Assembly (NCBI RefSeq): GCF_000384215.1
Contig: NZ_KB913032.1
Span: 5,571,602-5,635,601, forward strand
DNA from: Amycolatopsis alba DSM 44262
GTDB lineage: Bacteria > Actinomycetota > Actinomycetes > Mycobacteriales > Pseudonocardiaceae
DNA length: 64,000 nucleotides
Direction of reading: 5' to 3'
Shown: piece after piece, positions 16,372 to 25,015 of the stretch
Numbering within the stretch: position 1 is the stretch's first letter
Layout of the letters: every line of letters begins with the position of its first letter
Made by a program: the position numbers and the translations under genes
Notes under the pieces: model-generated
What the model was told of the DNA's origin: nothing
Databases searched by the model: none
Seen by the model: the letters and a program-made list of their open reading frames with translations, nothing else

Positions 16372-18102
16372 ATGAGCGAAAAGGCGACCGCGTTGTTGCT
16401 GAACCCTGGCGGGTACGACCCCCGGCAGTTCGACCCGGAGACGCGTCGCCTGCTGCGTGCCACCATCGAGTGGTTCGAACAACGCGGCAAGCGCAAGCTC
16501 GTCGAGGACTATCACGACCGGACCTTTTACGCGGACTTCATCGAGTTCGCGGGCAAGGAAGGCCTGTTCTCGACGTTCCTCACTCCTGGCGCCAACGCCG
16601 AGGGCGACCCCGACAAGCGCTGGGACACCGCGCGCGTCGCGGCGCTCTCGGAAATCCTCGGTTTCTACGGCCTGAACTACTGGTACCCGTGGCAGGTCAC
16701 CATCCTCGGCCTCGGCCCGGTGTGGCAGAGCGCGAACGAGGCCGCCCGCAAACGCGCGGCGGACTCGCTCGCGGCAGGCGGCGTCGCCGCGTTCGGACTG
16801 TCCGAAAAGGAGCATGGCGCCGACATCTACTCGTCGGACCTCGTGCTCACCCCGGACGGCGAGGGCGGCTATCGCGCGAACGGGTCGAAGTACTACATCG
16901 GCAACGGCAACTGCGCGCGGACCGTGTCGGTGTTCGGCCGCATCGACGGTGTCGAGGGCCCGGACCAGTACGTGTTCTTCTACGCGGACTCGGAGCACCC
17001 GAACTACCGCGTGGTGAAGAACGTCGTCCCGTCCCAGATGTACGTCGCCGAGTTCGAGCTCGACGACTACCCGGTGTCCGAAGAGGACATTCTGCACGTC
17101 GGCGCCGAAGCGTTCTCCGCGGCGCTGAACACGGTCAACATCGGCAAGTTCAACCTGTGCTTCGGCGGCATCGGGATGTCGACGCACTCGCTGTACGAGG
17201 CGATCACGCACGCGCACAACCGGGTGCTCTACGGCAAGAAGGTCACCGACTTCCCGCACGTGCGCCGGGAATTCGTCGAGGCGTACGCGCGGCTCGTCGC
17301 GATGAAGCTGTTCTCCGACCGCGCCGTGGACTACTTCCGCAGCGCGAACGCGGACGACCGCCGGTACCTGCTGTTCAACCCGATCACCAAGATGAAGGTG
17401 ACCACCGAGGCGCAGAAGGTCATCGGCCTGGTCGCGGATGTGGTGGCGGCCAAGGGTTTCGAGGCCGACACTTACCTCGCGATGTCGAAGAACGACATCG
17501 ACGGCCTGCCGAAGCTGGAAGGCACGGTGGCGGTGAACCTCGCGCTGATCGCGAAGTTCGTGCCCGCGTACCTGTTCGCGCCGCAGGACTACGAGCCCGT
17601 GCCGACGCGCTCCGACGCCGCCGACGACGAGTTCCTGTTCCGCCAGGGCCCCGCGCGCGGGCTGTCCAAGGTGCGGTTCCACGACTGGCGTGAGGCCTAT
17701 GCCAAGGCGTCCGCGATCCCGAACGTCGCGCGGTTCACCGAACAGGCCGAGGCGCTGGTGAAGCTGTTCACCGACGCCACCCCGGACGAGACGCAGCAGC
17801 AAGACCTCGACTTCGGGCTCGCGCTGACGGAGCTGTTCACGCTGGTCGTCTACGGGCAGCTGGTGCTGGAGCAGGCGGAGATCACCGGTATCGAGACCGA
17901 GGTCGTCGACCAGATCTTCGGCACGCTGGTGCAGGACTTCAGCGTCGCCGCGGTCGACCTGCACGGGAAGTCGTCCTCGACCGAGGCGCAGCAGGCGCTC
18001 GCGCTGGCCTCGATCCGGAAGCCGGTCGTCGACGCGGCCCGCTTCGACCACGTGTGGTCGCTGGTGCGGGACCTCTCCGGCGCCTACGCGATGAACCCGT
18101 GA
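16372..18102 (+). CDS. Acyl-CoA dehydrogenase family protein
   Basis: This 576-residue flavoprotein starts at ATG 16372, five bases after AGGAG. It has acyl-CoA dehydrogenase features: GLSEKEHGADIYSSDLVLTP for the flavin/substrate loop, YRANGSKYYIGNGNCARTVSVFG in the beta domain, and IGKFNLCFGGIGMSTHSLYEAITHAHNRVLYGKKV beginning the C-terminal helical bundle. It is longer than the standard ~390 residues, with an N-terminal extension of about 100 residues and an extra C-terminal helical segment, so it belongs to the long actinobacterial FadE branch. Beta-oxidation is likely; chain-length preference is unknown. A strong hairpin at 18113-18152 ends the unit. Confidence 0.87.
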   Translation: MSEKATALLLNPGGYDPRQFDPETRRLLRATIEWFEQRGKRKLVEDYHDRTFYADFIEFAGKEGLFSTFLTPGANAEGDPDKRWDTARVAALSEILGFYGLNYWYPWQVTILGLGPVWQSANEAARKRAADSLAAGGVAAFGLSEKEHGADIYSSDLVLTPDGEGGYRANGSKYYIGNGNCARTVSVFGRIDGVEGPDQYVFFYADSEHPNYRVVKNVVPSQMYVAEFELDDYPVSEEDILHVGAEAFSAALNTVNIGKFNLCFGGIGMSTHSLYEAITHAHNRVLYGKKVTDFPHVRREFVEAYARLVAMKLFSDRAVDYFRSANADDRRYLLFNPITKMKVTTEAQKVIGLVADVVAAKGFEADTYLAMSKNDIDGLPKLEGTVAVNLALIAKFVPAYLFAPQDYEPVPTRSDAADDEFLFRQGPARGLSKVRFHDWREAYAKASAIPNVARFTEQAEALVKLFTDATPDETQQQDLDFGLALTELFTLVVYGQLVLEQAEITGIETEVVDQIFGTLVQDFSVAAVDLHGKSSSTEAQQALALASIRKPVVDAARFDHVWSLVRDLSGAYAMNP

Positions 18103-18112
18103 GCTGAGCCGA

Positions 18113-18152
18113 GGGCGGGGAATCCGGGTCGGCGACCGCGGATTCCCCGCCC
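18113..18152 (+). terminator. Strong stem-loop after the acyl-CoA dehydrogenase gene
   Basis: Perfect 13-bp arms (GGGCGGGGAATCC at 18113-18125 and its complement at 18140-18152) enclose a 14-nt loop, 10 bp after the stop codon. There is no U-tract, consistent with actinobacterial terminators. Confidence 0.75.
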
Positions 18153-18413
18153 GCCCGCTTCGGCGCGATCATTCTCCAGGTTGACTGAATCGACCTCGAA
18201 AGTATTCACCTTACTGCTATTGGGCTAATCGCATGATGCGAAGAGTGTTCAAACATGCGTTCCCGTGTGCGGTCGATGCCCCAATCAGTGGCTTTCCGAC
18301 GCCGATCTTGCGGATATGCACATCAAGATCTGCCTGATTCGCCGTTCATTGCGGTCATTGCCGTGACGGCAGTAAGGTGAACGTTCGCTCGTTCGCAGGC
18401 AGAGGGGGTCACC
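18153..18413. other. AT-richer intergenic region before the STAND cassette
   Basis: This stretch is visibly less GC-rich than the flanking genes and contains no credible gene. Its right end holds a promoter-like pair: TTGCGG at 18349-18354, an 18-nt spacer and TAAGGT at 18373-18378. It marks the left boundary of the lower-GC segment continuing to about 19290. Confidence 0.5.
18349..18378 (+). promoter_or_regulatory. Putative promoter of the DUF6879/STAND cassette
   Basis: TTGCGG and TAAGGT are spaced 18 nt apart, ending 35 nt before the TTG start at 18414. Assigned by eye only. Confidence 0.4.
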
Positions 18414-18683
18414 TTGTCTGGTCGATGGGAAGCCGATGCTTCGGCATCGTTCGCGCAGCGCTGGGGAAAGTCGGCTCTCGAGCTGGGAATGACCGATGAC
18501 ACACCGGCCTGCCCGGACATCTGGGAGCTGGATAACGGGGATGTCGCGGTAATCGGCCGAGACCTTACCGAAGCATACCGGGATCGACTTCCGGCGGGGG
18601 TGAGTGTCGGCCGGGACGAACGGTTGATTATCGTCCCACGCACCATGATGATCACGGCAAAGGTGGACATCCCTGATGTATGA
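18414..18683 (+). CDS. Small conserved hypothetical protein, partner of DUF6879
   Basis: This 89-residue protein starts at TTG 18414 behind AGAGGGGG; no other in-frame start exists before residue 26. The recognisable part is CPDIWELDNGDVAVIGRDLTEAY, followed by LPAGVSVGRDERLIIVPRTMM. I recall similar short proteins encoded directly before DUF6879 genes in streptomycetes, but cannot verify this. No catalytic motif is evident; it looks like a small beta-rich adaptor or immunity-like protein. It overlaps the next gene by 8 bp, so the two are translationally coupled. Codon use is less GC-biased than in neighbouring genes. Confidence 0.75.
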   Translation: MSGRWEADASASFAQRWGKSALELGMTDDTPACPDIWELDNGDVAVIGRDLTEAYRDRLPAGVSVGRDERLIIVPRTMMITAKVDIPDV

Positions 18684-19284
18684 CAGACCGGACGGCGTGG
18701 CAGGGGAGTCGTTGGGGCTGGATGCCTACTACGAGGATTTCCGGTCCCGCTTCCGGGACATCGAAGAACGCGACTGTTGGAAACTTGAGCGCGGGCAGAG
18801 CTTTCGGGAGAAAGACAGTCCAAGCTGGGAAGCCTTTGTCAAAGGCGACTGGAATCAGGCTCTCCGGTTGATCTCCGAACGGCGTGAAAGCCTGACGGAG
18901 TATTACGGGCGGGCGGCCGGAAATGGTGTTCATCTGTATCGGGTGCGGGTTGTCGCCGAGCCGATCAGCGCATATCTGCAATGGGAGCTGAACTCACTTC
19001 TGCAGCGGAGTGAATGCGGTGAACGCATTCGTGTCGTCGGGCTCGACGATGTCGCCGGGTTCGAGCGGAATGGTGAATTGCCCGAAATAGTCACGCTCGG
19101 GACGAAGGCCGTCTATCAAGTCGTCTACAGTCGGACGGGTCTGGCCGAAGGTGCTGTCAGGTCGCTCAAGGCCGACGACGTCGACCGATGGTACGAGCTC
19201 ATCAGTTCCCTCTACGAAAACGGCGAAGAGATCGCCGAGTTCGTGGAGCGAAAAGGTGTCTCGCTGCGGCAATCGTCGGCTTAG
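18676..19284 (+). CDS. DUF6879 family protein
   Basis: This 202-residue protein matches the pattern I associate with DUF6879: LDAYYEDFRSRFRDIEERDCWKLERGQ near the N-terminus, a central RVRVVAEPISAYLQWELN and a later LPEIVTLGTKAVYQVVY. No function is established to my knowledge. Homologues commonly sit beside XRE regulators or small partner proteins in actinomycetes. It overlaps the small upstream gene and lies 12 bp before the STAND ATPase gene, giving a three- or four-gene operon. The sequence is visibly less GC-rich than the window as a whole. Confidence 0.75.
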   Translation: MYDRPDGVAGESLGLDAYYEDFRSRFRDIEERDCWKLERGQSFREKDSPSWEAFVKGDWNQALRLISERRESLTEYYGRAAGNGVHLYRVRVVAEPISAYLQWELNSLLQRSECGERIRVVGLDDVAGFERNGELPEIVTLGTKAVYQVVYSRTGLAEGAVRSLKADDVDRWYELISSLYENGEEIAEFVERKGVSLRQSSA

Positions 19285-19296
19285 CGGGCTGAGGAC

Positions 19297-21588
19297 ATGC
19301 CACGGGACAACACGGGTCCGACGCCTCGTCAGCTTCCCGGCGATGTGCGTGGTTTCGTCGATCGCGCCGATGAGCTCGCCAGGCTGGACCTCATGCTTTC
19401 CCAGGACGAAGCGGACGCGATGGTGCCCGCGTTGTGCGTCATCGTCGGCACCGCCGGTGTCGGCAAGACGTCGCTCGCCGTGCATTGGGCCCATCGCGTT
19501 CACGACCGATTCCCCGACGGACAGCTGTATGTGAACCTTCGCGGCTACGATCCGGGCTCACCGGTCACCCCGGAGGAGGCGTTGGATCGATTCCTGCGGG
19601 CACTGGATCTGCCGAGCGCGGCGATTCCGGTCGACGTCGAAGCGAGTGCGGCGCTCTATCGCTCCCGGCTCGCCGGCCGCCGGATGCTGATCGTGCTGGA
19701 CAACGCTTCCAGCGTGGGTCAGGTCAGGCCGTTGCTTCCCGGTGCGGCCGGCTGCCTGGTCGTGGTCACCAGCCGCAACAGCATGCCGGGTCTCGTCGCC
19801 AGGGACGGCGCCCGTCGCCTGACGCTGACCATGCTGCCCGAACCGGACGCCGTGTCGCTGATCCGCCGGGTGGTGGGTGACTACCGTCCCGCGGACGACT
19901 CCGCCGAACTGACCGAGCTGGCCCGGTTGTGCGCGCGGCTGCCGCTCGCGTTGAGAATCGCCGCGGAACGCGCGGCCGGAAGGCCCTCGATGCCCTTGCG
20001 GGAGCTCATCAGGGATCTGCGGGACGAATCAGTGCTCTGGGACGCGCTCACCGCGGGAGACGACGACGAAGCGGACGCGGTCCGCGCGGTGTTCGCCTGG
20101 TCCTATCGTGCGCTGTCGGCCGACGCTTCGCGGTTGTCCCGGTTGCTCGGCCTGCATCCCGGTCCGGAATTCGGTGCCGCCGCGACCGCCGCGCTGGCCG
20201 GGCTTCCCGTCGGCGTGGCCCGGCGGCTGCTCGACCACCTGGTCGGCGTCCACCTCGTCGAACAGCCATCGACCGATCGCTACCAGCTGCACGATCTGTT
20301 GCGGGCCTACGCCATCGACCAGGTGCGCCAGCATGAGGACGCGGCCGCCATCGGAGCGGCGCTGCGGAGATTGCTGCTGTGGTACCTGCGGATGGCCGAC
20401 GCGGCACTGACCGCGATCATGCCTGCCGCGTGGCGTTTCCCGGTCCCGGCGGACACGGAAGAGGCGGAGCCGCACGGTTTCTCCGGTTACCGCGAGGCGA
20501 TGCGGTGGTTCGAACGGGAGCGGGCGAATCTGGTGGCCGCGACCCGTGCGGGAGCCGAGGCGGCCATGCCCGACATCGCCTGGCGGCTGCATGCGACGCT
20601 CAGCCGGATCTACGCCAACCGGAACCAGTTCGACGACTGGCGGGTGACCGGCACGATCGCACTGAACGCCGCACGGCACGTCGCGGACAGGGCAGGCGAG
20701 GCGGAGGTGCTGGAGAGTCTCGGGAAGCTGCACACCCAATCCCGTGACGTGGCGCAAGGAATCACGTATCACCAAGCCGCCCTCGCCATCCGCGCGGACC
20801 TCGGCGATCGTGCCGGCGAAGCGTCCTCACTGAACGGGATAGGGCTGGCGCTCCTGCGCGACCACAAGCTGGTGGAGGCGCAGTCGTATTTCGCCAGGAC
20901 CCTCGCGCTCGCGTCCACTCTCGACGACCGGGGCTGGGAAGCCATCGCGACCAACAACCTGGCCAATGTCAGTGCCGAGCTGGGCAGACTCGAAGAAGCC
21001 GAGCAGCGCATCGCCCGCGCGCTTTCGCTGTACCGCGAACTCGGAGACCGGGGACGTGAAGGTGAGGCGCTCCGGTGCGCCAGTCGAATTCAGCGCGATT
21101 CGGGCCGATTCCTCGAAGCCGCTCAATCAATGGAAACCGCGTTGAGTATCGCCCACGACTTCGACAACATGCCTTGGGAGGCATGGTGGCTGATCGAGTT
21201 CGGGCGGGTGCAGATGGCACTCGAAGAGTTCGACCATGCCCTGGAATCGTTCAACCGGGCCGCGGCTCTGCACCGAAGGCTGGGCGATCGGAGCAGGGAA
21301 GCCGAAGCATGGAACGCGACGGGGGAAGCGTATCGCGCGCTCGGGCGCTATCAGGAAGCCGTCGAATTCCACCGTCGTTCGGTCGACGTTCACCAGCGAC
21401 TCGGTGAACAATGGCAGCTCGCGCTCGCCTTGGGCAATCTGGCGAGCGCCTTGGCCGACACAGGGGCCGTGACGGAGGCGAACAACTGCTGGGGCCGGGC
21501 GGAACGTTCGCTCGAAGGCTTCGAAGACGCGGCGGCCTCGCGATTGCGGGCACGTGCCCGCGCGGCCTCCGGAACTTCGGACCGTTGA
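19297..21588 (+). CDS. STAND-class NB-ARC ATPase with TPR repeats
   Basis: This 763-residue protein resembles the C-terminal two-thirds of AfsR without a DNA-binding domain. Walker A is GTAGVGKTSLAVHWAH (about residue 51), Walker B is RMLIVLDNAS, VVVTSRN is the sensor-1 region and LPLALRIAAERAA the GxP/winged-helix boundary. A winged helix (YQLHDLLRAYAIDQV) follows. From about residue 430 to 740 there are seven or so TPR-like helix pairs (for example ADRAGEAEVLESLGKLH and GRYQEAVEFHRRSVDVHQRLGE). STAND proteins are signal-triggered switches. There is no effector or DNA-binding domain in this chain, so output must lie with partners. It begins 12 bp after the DUF6879 gene and its TGA overlaps a possible TTG start of the next gene. 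Confidence 0.88.
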   Translation: MPRDNTGPTPRQLPGDVRGFVDRADELARLDLMLSQDEADAMVPALCVIVGTAGVGKTSLAVHWAHRVHDRFPDGQLYVNLRGYDPGSPVTPEEALDRFLRALDLPSAAIPVDVEASAALYRSRLAGRRMLIVLDNASSVGQVRPLLPGAAGCLVVVTSRNSMPGLVARDGARRLTLTMLPEPDAVSLIRRVVGDYRPADDSAELTELARLCARLPLALRIAAERAAGRPSMPLRELIRDLRDESVLWDALTAGDDDEADAVRAVFAWSYRALSADASRLSRLLGLHPGPEFGAAATAALAGLPVGVARRLLDHLVGVHLVEQPSTDRYQLHDLLRAYAIDQVRQHEDAAAIGAALRRLLLWYLRMADAALTAIMPAAWRFPVPADTEEAEPHGFSGYREAMRWFERERANLVAATRAGAEAAMPDIAWRLHATLSRIYANRNQFDDWRVTGTIALNAARHVADRAGEAEVLESLGKLHTQSRDVAQGITYHQAALAIRADLGDRAGEASSLNGIGLALLRDHKLVEAQSYFARTLALASTLDDRGWEAIATNNLANVSAELGRLEEAEQRIARALSLYRELGDRGREGEALRCASRIQRDSGRFLEAAQSMETALSIAHDFDNMPWEAWWLIEFGRVQMALEEFDHALESFNRAAALHRRLGDRSREAEAWNATGEAYRALGRYQEAVEFHRRSVDVHQRLGEQWQLALALGNLASALADTGAVTEANNCWGRAERSLEGFEDAAASRLRARARAASGTSDR

Positions 21589-22463
21589 GTTCTTTTCACG
21601 GGCAGACTCCATCCGCGCTCCGGGTGGCGCTCGTTTCGTTTCGTTCGGATGTTTTCGCCGCGCTGCACGAGGGATGTGTGCGAGGCGGCCATCGGCCATC
21701 GCTGTATCTGACCGGGCGCGCCCGCCGGTCACGGAGGCCGAGCTACCCGAACATGGGCGAGAAAGTGACGGACATCCTCGGCGGCATGCCGGTCGACATC
21801 GACCTCCTGCTGCCGGCGAGCCCGGAGAGCATGGCCACGGCCCTGCGCGGCTACGCCATCGATGTCGCCGTGGTCTGCGGCTTTTCGTGGCGGCTGCCGC
21901 GGGTCGTGCTCGACGCGCCGAGGCTCGGTGTGCTCAACGTGCACTGTTCGTCGTTGCCGCGCTATCGCGGCCCGGCGCCGGTGCAGTGGGCCATCCGCAA
22001 CGGTGACCCGGACATCGGCGTGACCGTGCACTGGATGGACGAGCGCATCGACACCGGCAACGTCGTGGCGCGGCGCGAAGGCATCTCGTTGCCGGAATTC
22101 GTCGAGTTCGACGCGTTCTGGCGGCACGTGACGCCGGTCATCGGCGATCTGCTCGTCTTCGCCCTGGCCCGTGTCGCCGAGGGATACGGCGGCGAGCCGC
22201 AGAACCCGGACGAGGCCACGTACGCGGGCATGATGGAACCCGAGTTCAGCTTCCTCGACTGGTCGGGAACCGCTTCGGACCTGCACAACCAAGTCCGCAC
22301 GTTCCATTACGGCACCGGAACGCCCGGTCCGTTCGGCAAGGTCGCCGGCGAGTGGGTGCGCGTGCTGCGCACCAGCCTGGAACCGGGTAAGGGGACCAGG
22401 GTCGACTGCGCGGACGGGCCGATCTGGCTCGTCGAGACCGAACCGGCCCGTCCGCCGTCGTAG
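21585..22463 (+). CDS. Formyltransferase-fold protein (methionyl-tRNA formyltransferase-like)
   Basis: This ~292-residue protein has the 10-formyl-tetrahydrofolate-dependent transferase core. Catalytic Asn and His are in LNVHCSSLPRYRGPAPVQW, followed by RNGDPDIGVTVHWMDERIDTG with the catalytic Asp, so all three residues are intact. The C-terminal ~80 residues are shorter than and unlike the tRNA-binding domain of Fmt, which argues for a small-molecule or specialised substrate rather than initiator tRNA. The start is uncertain: TTG 21585 overlaps the STAND stop in TTGA, and GTG 21624 is the alternative. It ends 3 bp from the convergent tex gene. Its link to the STAND cassette may be functional or just positional. 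Confidence 0.75.
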   Translation: MSSFHGQTPSALRVALVSFRSDVFAALHEGCVRGGHRPSLYLTGRARRSRRPSYPNMGEKVTDILGGMPVDIDLLLPASPESMATALRGYAIDVAVVCGFSWRLPRVVLDAPRLGVLNVHCSSLPRYRGPAPVQWAIRNGDPDIGVTVHWMDERIDTGNVVARREGISLPEFVEFDAFWRHVTPVIGDLLVFALARVAEGYGGEPQNPDEATYAGMMEPEFSFLDWSGTASDLHNQVRTFHYGTGTPGPFGKVAGEWVRVLRTSLEPGKGTRVDCADGPIWLVETEPARPPS

Positions 22464-22466
22464 CCG

Positions 22467-24854
22467 CTACTTGCCGTAACCGGCCTTGCGGAGGGCGTCC
22501 GCCAGCGAACCGCCACCGCCGGAGTTCCCGCCCCGGCCGCCGCCACCGCGGTTGCCGCCGCCCTGACGCTGTCCGCCCTGACCGCCCTGGCGCTGCCCGC
22601 CTTGACGCTGACCGCCGCCCTGGCCGCGGTCACGGCCGCCCTGCTCGCGGGCAGGCTTGCCGGGCTCGTCGTCCAGGCGCAGCGTCAGCGAGATCCGCTT
22701 GCGCGGCACGTCGACCTCCAGCACCTTCACCTTGACGATGTCGCCGGGCTTCACGACCTCACGCGGGTCCTTGACGAAGTTCTTCGACAGCGCCGAGACG
22801 TGCGCGAGCCCGTCCTGGTGCACGCCGACGTCGATGAACGCGCCGAACGCGGCCACGTTCGTCACGACCCCTTCCAGGCGCATGCCGGGCTTGAGGTCGC
22901 CGATCTTCTCGACGCCGTCGGCGAAGGTCGCGGTCTTGAACGCCGGACGCGGGTCACGGCCCGGCTTGTCGAGTTCGGCGAGGATGTCGGTCACCGTCGG
23001 GAGGCCGAAGGTGTCGTCGACGAACTCGGCGGGCTTCAGCGCCTGCAGCGTCCGGGTGTTGCCGATCAGCGCGCGCAGGTCGGTGCCGGTCGAGGACAGG
23101 ATCCGCCGCACCACCGGATAGGCCTCAGGGTGCACCGAGGACGAGTCGAGCGGGTCGTCGCCGTCCGGGATGCGGAGGAAGCCCGCGCACTGCTCGAAGG
23201 CCTTGGGGCCGAGCCGCGCGACCTCCTTGAGCCCGGTCCGCGTCTTGAACGGGCCGTTCTCGTCGCGGTGCGCCACGATGTTCTCCGCCAGCGTCGTCGT
23301 GATGCCCGAGACGCGGGTCAGCAGCGGCGCCGACGCGGTGTTGACGTCCACGCCGACCGCGTTCACACAGTCTTCGACCACCGCGTCGAGTGAACGCGAC
23401 AGCGAGATCTCGGACAGGTCGTGCTGGTACTGCCCGACGCCGATCGACTTCGGGTCGATCTTCACCAGTTCCGCCAGCGGGTCCTGCAGCCGCCGCGCGA
23501 TGGAGACCGCGCCGCGCAGCGAGACGTCCATGCCCGGCAGTTCCTGCGACGCGAACGCCGACGCCGAGTAGACCGAAGCTCCGGCCTCGGAGACGACGGC
23601 CTTGGTCAGCTTCAGTTCCGGGTGCTTCTTGATCAGCTCGCCTGCCAGCTTGTCGGTCTCGCGCGACGCGGTGCCGTTGCCGATCGAGATCAGGTCCACC
23701 TTGTGCCGGGCGCACAGCGCGGCGAGTTCGGCGATGGACTGGTCCCATTTGTTGGCGGGCTGGTGCGGGTAGATCACGTGGGTGCCGACGACCTTGCCGG
23801 TGTCGTCGACGACCGCGACCTTGACGCCGGTGCGGAAGCCGGGGTCGAGGCCCATCGTGGCGCGGGTGCCTGCCGGGGCGGCGAGCAGCAGGTCGCGCAG
23901 GTTCGCCGCGAACACGCGGACGGCGTCGTCCTCGGCCGACTGGCGCAGCCGCATCCGCAGGTCGATGCCCAGGTGCAGCAGGATCTTCGTGCGCCACGCC
24001 CAGCGGACGGTGTCGCCGAGCCACTTGTCGCCCGGACGGCCCTCGTTGGCGATGCCGAACTTGTACGCGATGCGGCTCTCGTACTCGGTCGGCCCGGTCT
24101 TGGGCTCCTCGGAAGGCTCCTCCGACTCCATCGTGAGGTCGAGGATCTCTTCCTTCTCGCCGCGCAGCATCGCGAGGATCCGGTGCGAGGGGAGTTTGGT
24201 GTAGGGCTCGGAGAACTCGAAGTAGTCGGAGAACTTCGCGCCCTCTTCGGCCTTGCCGTCGCGGACCTTCGAGGCCAGACGGCCTTCCGTCCACATCTTC
24301 TCGCGCAGCTCGCCGATCAGGTCGGCGTCTTCGGCGAAGCGTTCGACGAGGATCGCGCGGGCGCCGTCCAGCGCGGCCTGCGCGTCCGCGACACCCTTGT
24401 CGGCGTCGACGAACACCGCGGCGGCGGCCTGCGGATCCGTGTTCGGGTCGTTCATGAGCCCGTCCGCGAGCGGCTCCAGGCCTGCCTCGCGGGCGATCAT
24501 CGCCTTCGTCCGCCGCTTGGGCTTGTACGGCAGGTAGATGTCCTCGAGGCGGGACTTGGTGTCCGCCGCCATGATCGAGGCTTCGAGCGCCTCGTCCAGC
24601 TTGCCCTGGCTCCGGATCGAGTCCAGGACGGCGACCCGGCGCTCGTTGAGTTCCCGCAGGTAGCGGAGGCGTTCTTCGAGCGTGCGCAGCTGGGTGTCGT
24701 CCAGCATCCCGGTGACCTCTTTGCGGTACCGGGCGATGAACGGCACGGTCGATCCGCCGTCCAGCAGGTCGACGGCCGCTTTGACCTGCCCCTCGCGCAC
24801 GCCGAGTTCTTCGGCGATCTTCTGCTCGACTGTCTGCAGGCCCTGCACGCTCAC
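22467..24854 (-). CDS. tex: Tex-like S1 RNA-binding transcription accessory protein
   Basis: This ~795-residue protein matches Tex. Order: N-terminal helical Tex domain ([30 protein letters not shown]), central region, YqgF-like RNase H fold ([17 protein letters not shown], with [19 protein letters not shown]), helix-hairpin-helix segment ([19 protein letters not shown]), and an S1 domain at about 630-700 ([30 protein letters not shown]). After the S1 domain a glycine/arginine/glutamine-rich tail of about 50 residues precedes [16 protein letters not shown] 24854 is chosen because AGGAG lies 7 nt upstream; GTG 24848 is possible. Tex acts in nucleic-acid metabolism and transcription fidelity; its exact role is unsettled. 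It is divergent from the chitinase gene. Confidence 0.94.
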   Translation of the reverse strand: MSVQGLQTVEQKIAEELGVREGQVKAAVDLLDGGSTVPFIARYRKEVTGMLDDTQLRTLEERLRYLRELNERRVAVLDSIRSQGKLDEALEASIMAADTKSRLEDIYLPYKPKRRTKAMIAREAGLEPLADGLMNDPNTDPQAAAAVFVDADKGVADAQAALDGARAILVERFAEDADLIGELREKMWTEGRLASKVRDGKAEEGAKFSDYFEFSEPYTKLPSHRILAMLRGEKEEILDLTMESEEPSEEPKTGPTEYESRIAYKFGIANEGRPGDKWLGDTVRWAWRTKILLHLGIDLRMRLRQSAEDDAVRVFAANLRDLLLAAPAGTRATMGLDPGFRTGVKVAVVDDTGKVVGTHVIYPHQPANKWDQSIAELAALCARHKVDLISIGNGTASRETDKLAGELIKKHPELKLTKAVVSEAGASVYSASAFASQELPGMDVSLRGAVSIARRLQDPLAELVKIDPKSIGVGQYQHDLSEISLSRSLDAVVEDCVNAVGVDVNTASAPLLTRVSGITTTLAENIVAHRDENGPFKTRTGLKEVARLGPKAFEQCAGFLRIPDGDDPLDSSSVHPEAYPVVRRILSSTGTDLRALIGNTRTLQALKPAEFVDDTFGLPTVTDILAELDKPGRDPRPAFKTATFADGVEKIGDLKPGMRLEGVVTNVAAFGAFIDVGVHQDGLAHVSALSKNFVKDPREVVKPGDIVKVKVLEVDVPRKRISLTLRLDDEPGKPAREQGGRDRGQGGGQRQGGQRQGGQGGQRQGGGNRGGGGRGGNSGGGGSLADALRKAGYGK

Positions 24855-24950
24855 TCCCACGCTCCTGAATCCGCCCTCGGGTGCTCTCGGACCCTGCATT
24901 CTGCCGCTTCCACCGAGCCGACTTTCGTATGGCCTCCTCTAACCGAACCC

Positions 24951-24980
24951 TTGACAGTTGTATTGGTCTAGTCCATTTTG
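24951..24980 (+). promoter_or_regulatory. Chitinase promoter with DasR-like (dre) operator
   Basis: TTGACA at 24951-24956 is a consensus -35. Overlapping the spacer and -10 region is ATTGGTCTAGTCCATT at 24962-24977, a 16-bp palindrome very close to the streptomycete DasR-responsive element (around TGGTCTAGACCA). DasR, a GntR-family repressor sensing amino-sugar phosphates, represses chitinase genes through such sites in Streptomyces. Control by N-acetylglucosamine status is inferred; dasR itself is not in this window. Confidence 0.82.
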
Positions 24981-25015
24981 ATGTGGCCGACATCACCCGT
25001 TCGTGGAGGCCAGTC

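Noticed and set aside
21411..21623. N-terminal extension of the formyltransferase frame into the STAND gene
   Set aside because: It reads through STAND codons in another frame. The family N-terminus (VALVSF) starts at about 21624, so only TTG 21585 or GTG 21624 are sensible.
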